DNA of 64,000 bases from Pseudobacillus lumedeiriae. Lineage in GTDB: Bacteria; Bacillota; Bacilli; Bacillales; Domibacillaceae. The DNA is taken from contig NZ_JAUIYO010000014.1 of NCBI RefSeq assembly GCF_044891285.1, forward strand, positions 3,065-67,064, read 5' to 3'. Below are positions 62,052 to 64,000 of the stretch, piece after piece (the first letter of the stretch is position 1; each line of letters begins with the position of its first letter). The notes under the pieces were generated by a model. That model was not told the DNA's origin and did no database searches. It saw only the letters and a program-made list of their open reading frames with translations. Position numbers and translations under genes: made by a program.

Positions 62052-62655
62052 TTTATCGAATGAAAAAATTGTGGTTGTCGGCGGCGGAGAGATTGCTTTA
62101 CACAAAATAAAGAATATTTTGCGGTTTGGACTGCATGTGCACGTAGTGAGTCCGGCCATTCATCCCGAAATAGAAAAGCTGGCCGATCAAGGGCTCGTAA
62201 CAATTAAACAAAAGTATGTGGAAGAGGAAGACTACGATGATGCTTTTCTAGTCATTACTGTTACGAATTCTAGTGAAGTGAATAACGAAGTAGCAAGAAA
62301 AGCAAAAGCCGTTGGGAAGCTCGTTATTCATACGGAACAGCCTGATCTTGGTAATAGTACAATTCCCGCCTCATTGCAGCGGGGGCGTCTCATTCTCAGC
62401 GTATCTACCGGCGGTGCAAGCCCTACCCTGGCCAAACAAATAAGAAATCAGCTAGAGGAGCAATATGACGAGTCTTATGAAGATTATCTTGATTTTTTAT
62501 ATGAGGTAAGGCAGGTTGTTAAGAAAATAGAGCCTGATCGTACGGTACGCCGCCATTTGTTGAAAATAGCCGCTGATCCTGTTTTTTATAAAGATAGGGA
62601 AAGAAGAGAAGCATTTTTACAGGAAATTCGGCCGTTTGTTTATATCACACAATGA
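62032..62655 (+). CDS. sirC: Precorrin-2 dehydrogenase (SirC/YlnF)
   Basis: A 207-residue NAD-dependent enzyme that oxidises precorrin-2 to sirohydrochlorin. MFPIMVDLSNEKIVVVGGGEIALHK has the Rossmann glycines, and the STGGASPTLAKQIRNQLE motif is typical of the CysG N-terminal family. I chose the ATG at 62032 behind AGGAGGACATCAGT; the frame is open from 61990. No ferrochelatase is fused, in keeping with a separate SirB. Confidence 0.93.
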   Translation: MFPIMVDLSNEKIVVVGGGEIALHKIKNILRFGLHVHVVSPAIHPEIEKLADQGLVTIKQKYVEEEDYDDAFLVITVTNSSEVNNEVARKAKAVGKLVIHTEQPDLGNSTIPASLQRGRLILSVSTGGASPTLAKQIRNQLEEQYDESYEDYLDFLYEVRQVVKKIEPDRTVRRHLLKIAADPVFYKDRERREAFLQEIRPFVYITQ

Positions 62656-62674
62656 CAATTAGGAGGGGAGAGGC

Positions 62675-63580
62675 ATGGAACGGTTTATCATATTAGCACT
62701 TGTTGGGCTCGCAGCCCAGCTTGTAGATGGGGCACTTGGAATGGGATATGGTCTTACATCAACAACACTGTTGCTTACTGCAGGCATCGCACCTGCGATC
62801 GCTTCTGCTTCTGTTCATACAGCAGAGGTCGTAACGACGGCTGCTTCAGGAATGGCACATATGCGGTTTGGGAATGTAGATAAACAAATGGCCAAACGCC
62901 TCATTATCCCCGGATCTATCGGTGCATTTTCAGGAGCGACTTTTTTAAGCCAATTAACAGGCGACTATGTCAGATTGTATGTATCTATCTTTTTATTCTG
63001 CCTGGGGGTTTACATACTGGCGCGCTTTTTATTTTTGAAAGATGCCCGTAAACAGGAACATAAAGCACTTACTAATAAATTCTATTTACCCCTTGGATTT
63101 GTCGCCGGCTTCTTTGATGCGAGCGGCGGGGGAGGATGGGGGCCAATCGCTACACCGGCCTTGTTATCTCAAAAAGGAATGGAAGCAAGAAAAGTCATTG
63201 GAACGGTCAGTGCCAGCGAATTTGCAGTTGCTGCTTCAGCGACTGCTGGATTTATGATCTCGCTCGGAGTAGGCAACATCAATTGGCTTTGGGCAGGAGC
63301 AATCATGCTTGGCGGTGTCATTGCTGCGCCAATTGCAGCATGGATTGTGAAAAATCTTCCAACGAAAATGCTAGCTGTAATTGTAAGCGGAATGCTGATC
63401 TTTACAAATGTGAAGGCAATACTAAGCTACACAACTATTGACCATACGATCCAAAATACGATATACGGAGTGATTATTATTATATGGTCATATCTCACAT
63501 TCCACGTAGCTCAGCAAGAACGCAAACTAAAACTTGAAATAATGCAGCTAGACTTACAAAAATCTAAAAAAACATCCTAA
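62675..63580 (+). CDS. TSUP-family transporter (sulfite exporter TauE/SafE type)
   Basis: A 301-residue membrane protein with eight or nine helices of the TSUP family. The internal duplication is visible: VDGALGMGYGLTSTTLLL and FFDASGGGGWGPIATPALL, each with the family's glycine-rich loop. It is the last gene of the cysteine operon, 19 bases after sirC with AGGAGGGGAGAGGC, so it probably carries sulfate, sulfite or another sulfur anion. The B. subtilis operon uses a PiT-type permease (CysP) instead. Confidence 0.9.
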   Translation: MERFIILALVGLAAQLVDGALGMGYGLTSTTLLLTAGIAPAIASASVHTAEVVTTAASGMAHMRFGNVDKQMAKRLIIPGSIGAFSGATFLSQLTGDYVRLYVSIFLFCLGVYILARFLFLKDARKQEHKALTNKFYLPLGFVAGFFDASGGGGWGPIATPALLSQKGMEARKVIGTVSASEFAVAASATAGFMISLGVGNINWLWAGAIMLGGVIAAPIAAWIVKNLPTKMLAVIVSGMLIFTNVKAILSYTTIDHTIQNTIYGVIIIIWSYLTFHVAQQERKLKLEIMQLDLQKSKKTS

Positions 63581-63603
63581 ACTTATTTCTAGGATGTTTT
63601 TTT
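63566..63603 (+). terminator. Terminator of the sulfate assimilation operon
   Basis: AAAAAACATCCTA (63566-63578) pairs with TAGGATGTTTTTT (63590-63602). It overlaps the last codons of the TSUP gene. Confidence 0.88.
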
Positions 63604-63707
63604 ATGAGCCGAATTCAAATCCAAAATAAACGTTAAGTAATTCTATTGTTTTTATAAAAAATCTCAATATTAGTAGTTTACTTATGAAATGAGATGGAAA
63701 ACAAATA

Positions 63708-63735
63708 ACTTCCCATATTTTATATTATGTTAACT
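63708..63735 (+). other. dif-like XerC/XerD (CodV/RipX) recombination site
   Basis: The 28-base stretch has a right arm TTATGTTAACT that fits the Firmicute XerD arm, a six-base centre TTTATA, and a left arm ACTTCCCATAT. By hand it agrees with the B. subtilis dif site at 23 of 28 positions. It lies in an AT-rich non-coding region, about 56 kb from rtp, as expected in the terminus region. Bases 63736-64000 hold no gene I can support. Confidence 0.7.
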
Positions 63736-64000
63736 AGAATTTTTATTAATCTTTAAATACTCCATTTACTCTTTTATGAAACCCTGGATCCTCCCTCACC
63801 TATTTGAGAAATGTATTCTTTTGAACACCAATGGTTTTGTGCGTTTTCTCAATACAAACATCGATTTTATATTCTATTCGATTACTGCAGCTCTAGTCAT
63901 TTTTAAAGAGCGGTCACTTCATTTATTATGTAACGTTAAACTTTCGTTTGATATATAAATTTTTATCTGTGTATATTAAAATCTAATTGAGCATCTACCG

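Noticed and set aside
63776..63958. 60-codon frame at the right end of the window
   Set aside because: No ribosome site, AT-rich composition, no recognisable sequence.
1..64000. CRISPR arrays, tRNA or rRNA genes, complete prophage
   Set aside because: No regularly spaced repeats, no tRNA-like cloverleaf or rRNA sequence, and only isolated phage-type genes (one holin) were seen.

Overview
The window is a chromosomal stretch from an endospore-forming Bacillaceae member (low-GC Gram-positive). Evidence for this is the AGGAGG-type ribosome binding sites, a SpoVAD locus, a replication terminator protein (RTP), SinR/SinI homologues, a Bacillus-type sulfate assimilation and siroheme operon (cysH, sat, cysC, sumT, sirB, sirC), a yybP-ykoY manganese riboswitch and a holin-like type I toxin. 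The species cannot be named from the sequence alone. An rtp gene at 7.6 kb, Ter-like sites beside it and a dif-like site at 63.7 kb place the window in the replication terminus region.

Layout. 0.3-5 kb: biotin synthase behind a BirA-like operator, a Ktr/Trk potassium channel subunit, a decayed IS200/IS605 remnant, a DUF1232 membrane protein and an aminotransferase. 5-8.4 kb: a reduced spoVA-type sporulation operon (DUF1657, SpoVAD, DUF1657, DUF421), then rtp and a PH-domain protein. 8.4-11.4 kb: a manganese riboswitch with tandem terminators but no recognisable exporter behind it, a small Ser/Arg/Tyr-rich peptide convergent with a Hanks-type kinase, and a zinc alcohol dehydrogenase. 11.5-17.7 kb: a 1736-residue kinase-like/AAA/GAF/histidine kinase and its OmpR-type response regulator, with a SinI-like gene on the opposite strand between them.

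18-29.8 kb is an exopolysaccharide cluster: epimerase, chain-length co-polymerase, BY-kinase-like protein, flippase, polymerase, two glycosyltransferases, a priming polyprenyl-phosphate transferase, a GDP-mannose synthesis enzyme and a beta-helix protein. It is preceded by SinR-type boxes (GTTCTTT/GTTCTCT), carries one more box inside, and ends at a convergent sinR gene. A SinI-like antirepressor lies just upstream, so the locus looks like a self-contained SinI/SinR biofilm matrix module. Phosphoglucomutase (29.9 kb) may supply sugar phosphates.

31.7-44.4 kb is mixed: an Fsr-like exporter, a stand-alone GTP cyclohydrolase II, a flavoprotein, an intact TnpB element with repeat structures, threonine aldolase, AzlCD, a hemolysin-III protein, a chemotaxis receptor and a truncated GAF sensor. 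44.5-47.6 kb is a metal-resistance locus: a CadA-type ATPase with an ArsR operator, an ArsR/CzrA repressor, and a short in-frame scrap of a second cadA. 47.8-57.7 kb holds small zinc-ribbon proteins, a type I toxin-antitoxin pair, UvsE, stress proteins, a TatA-TatC pair, an inverted-repeat element, a lone holin, an ABC-F ATPase and a DoxX gene behind an MhqR-like palindrome. 57.9-63.6 kb is the sulfate assimilation and siroheme operon, ending with a TSUP transporter, followed by the dif-like site.
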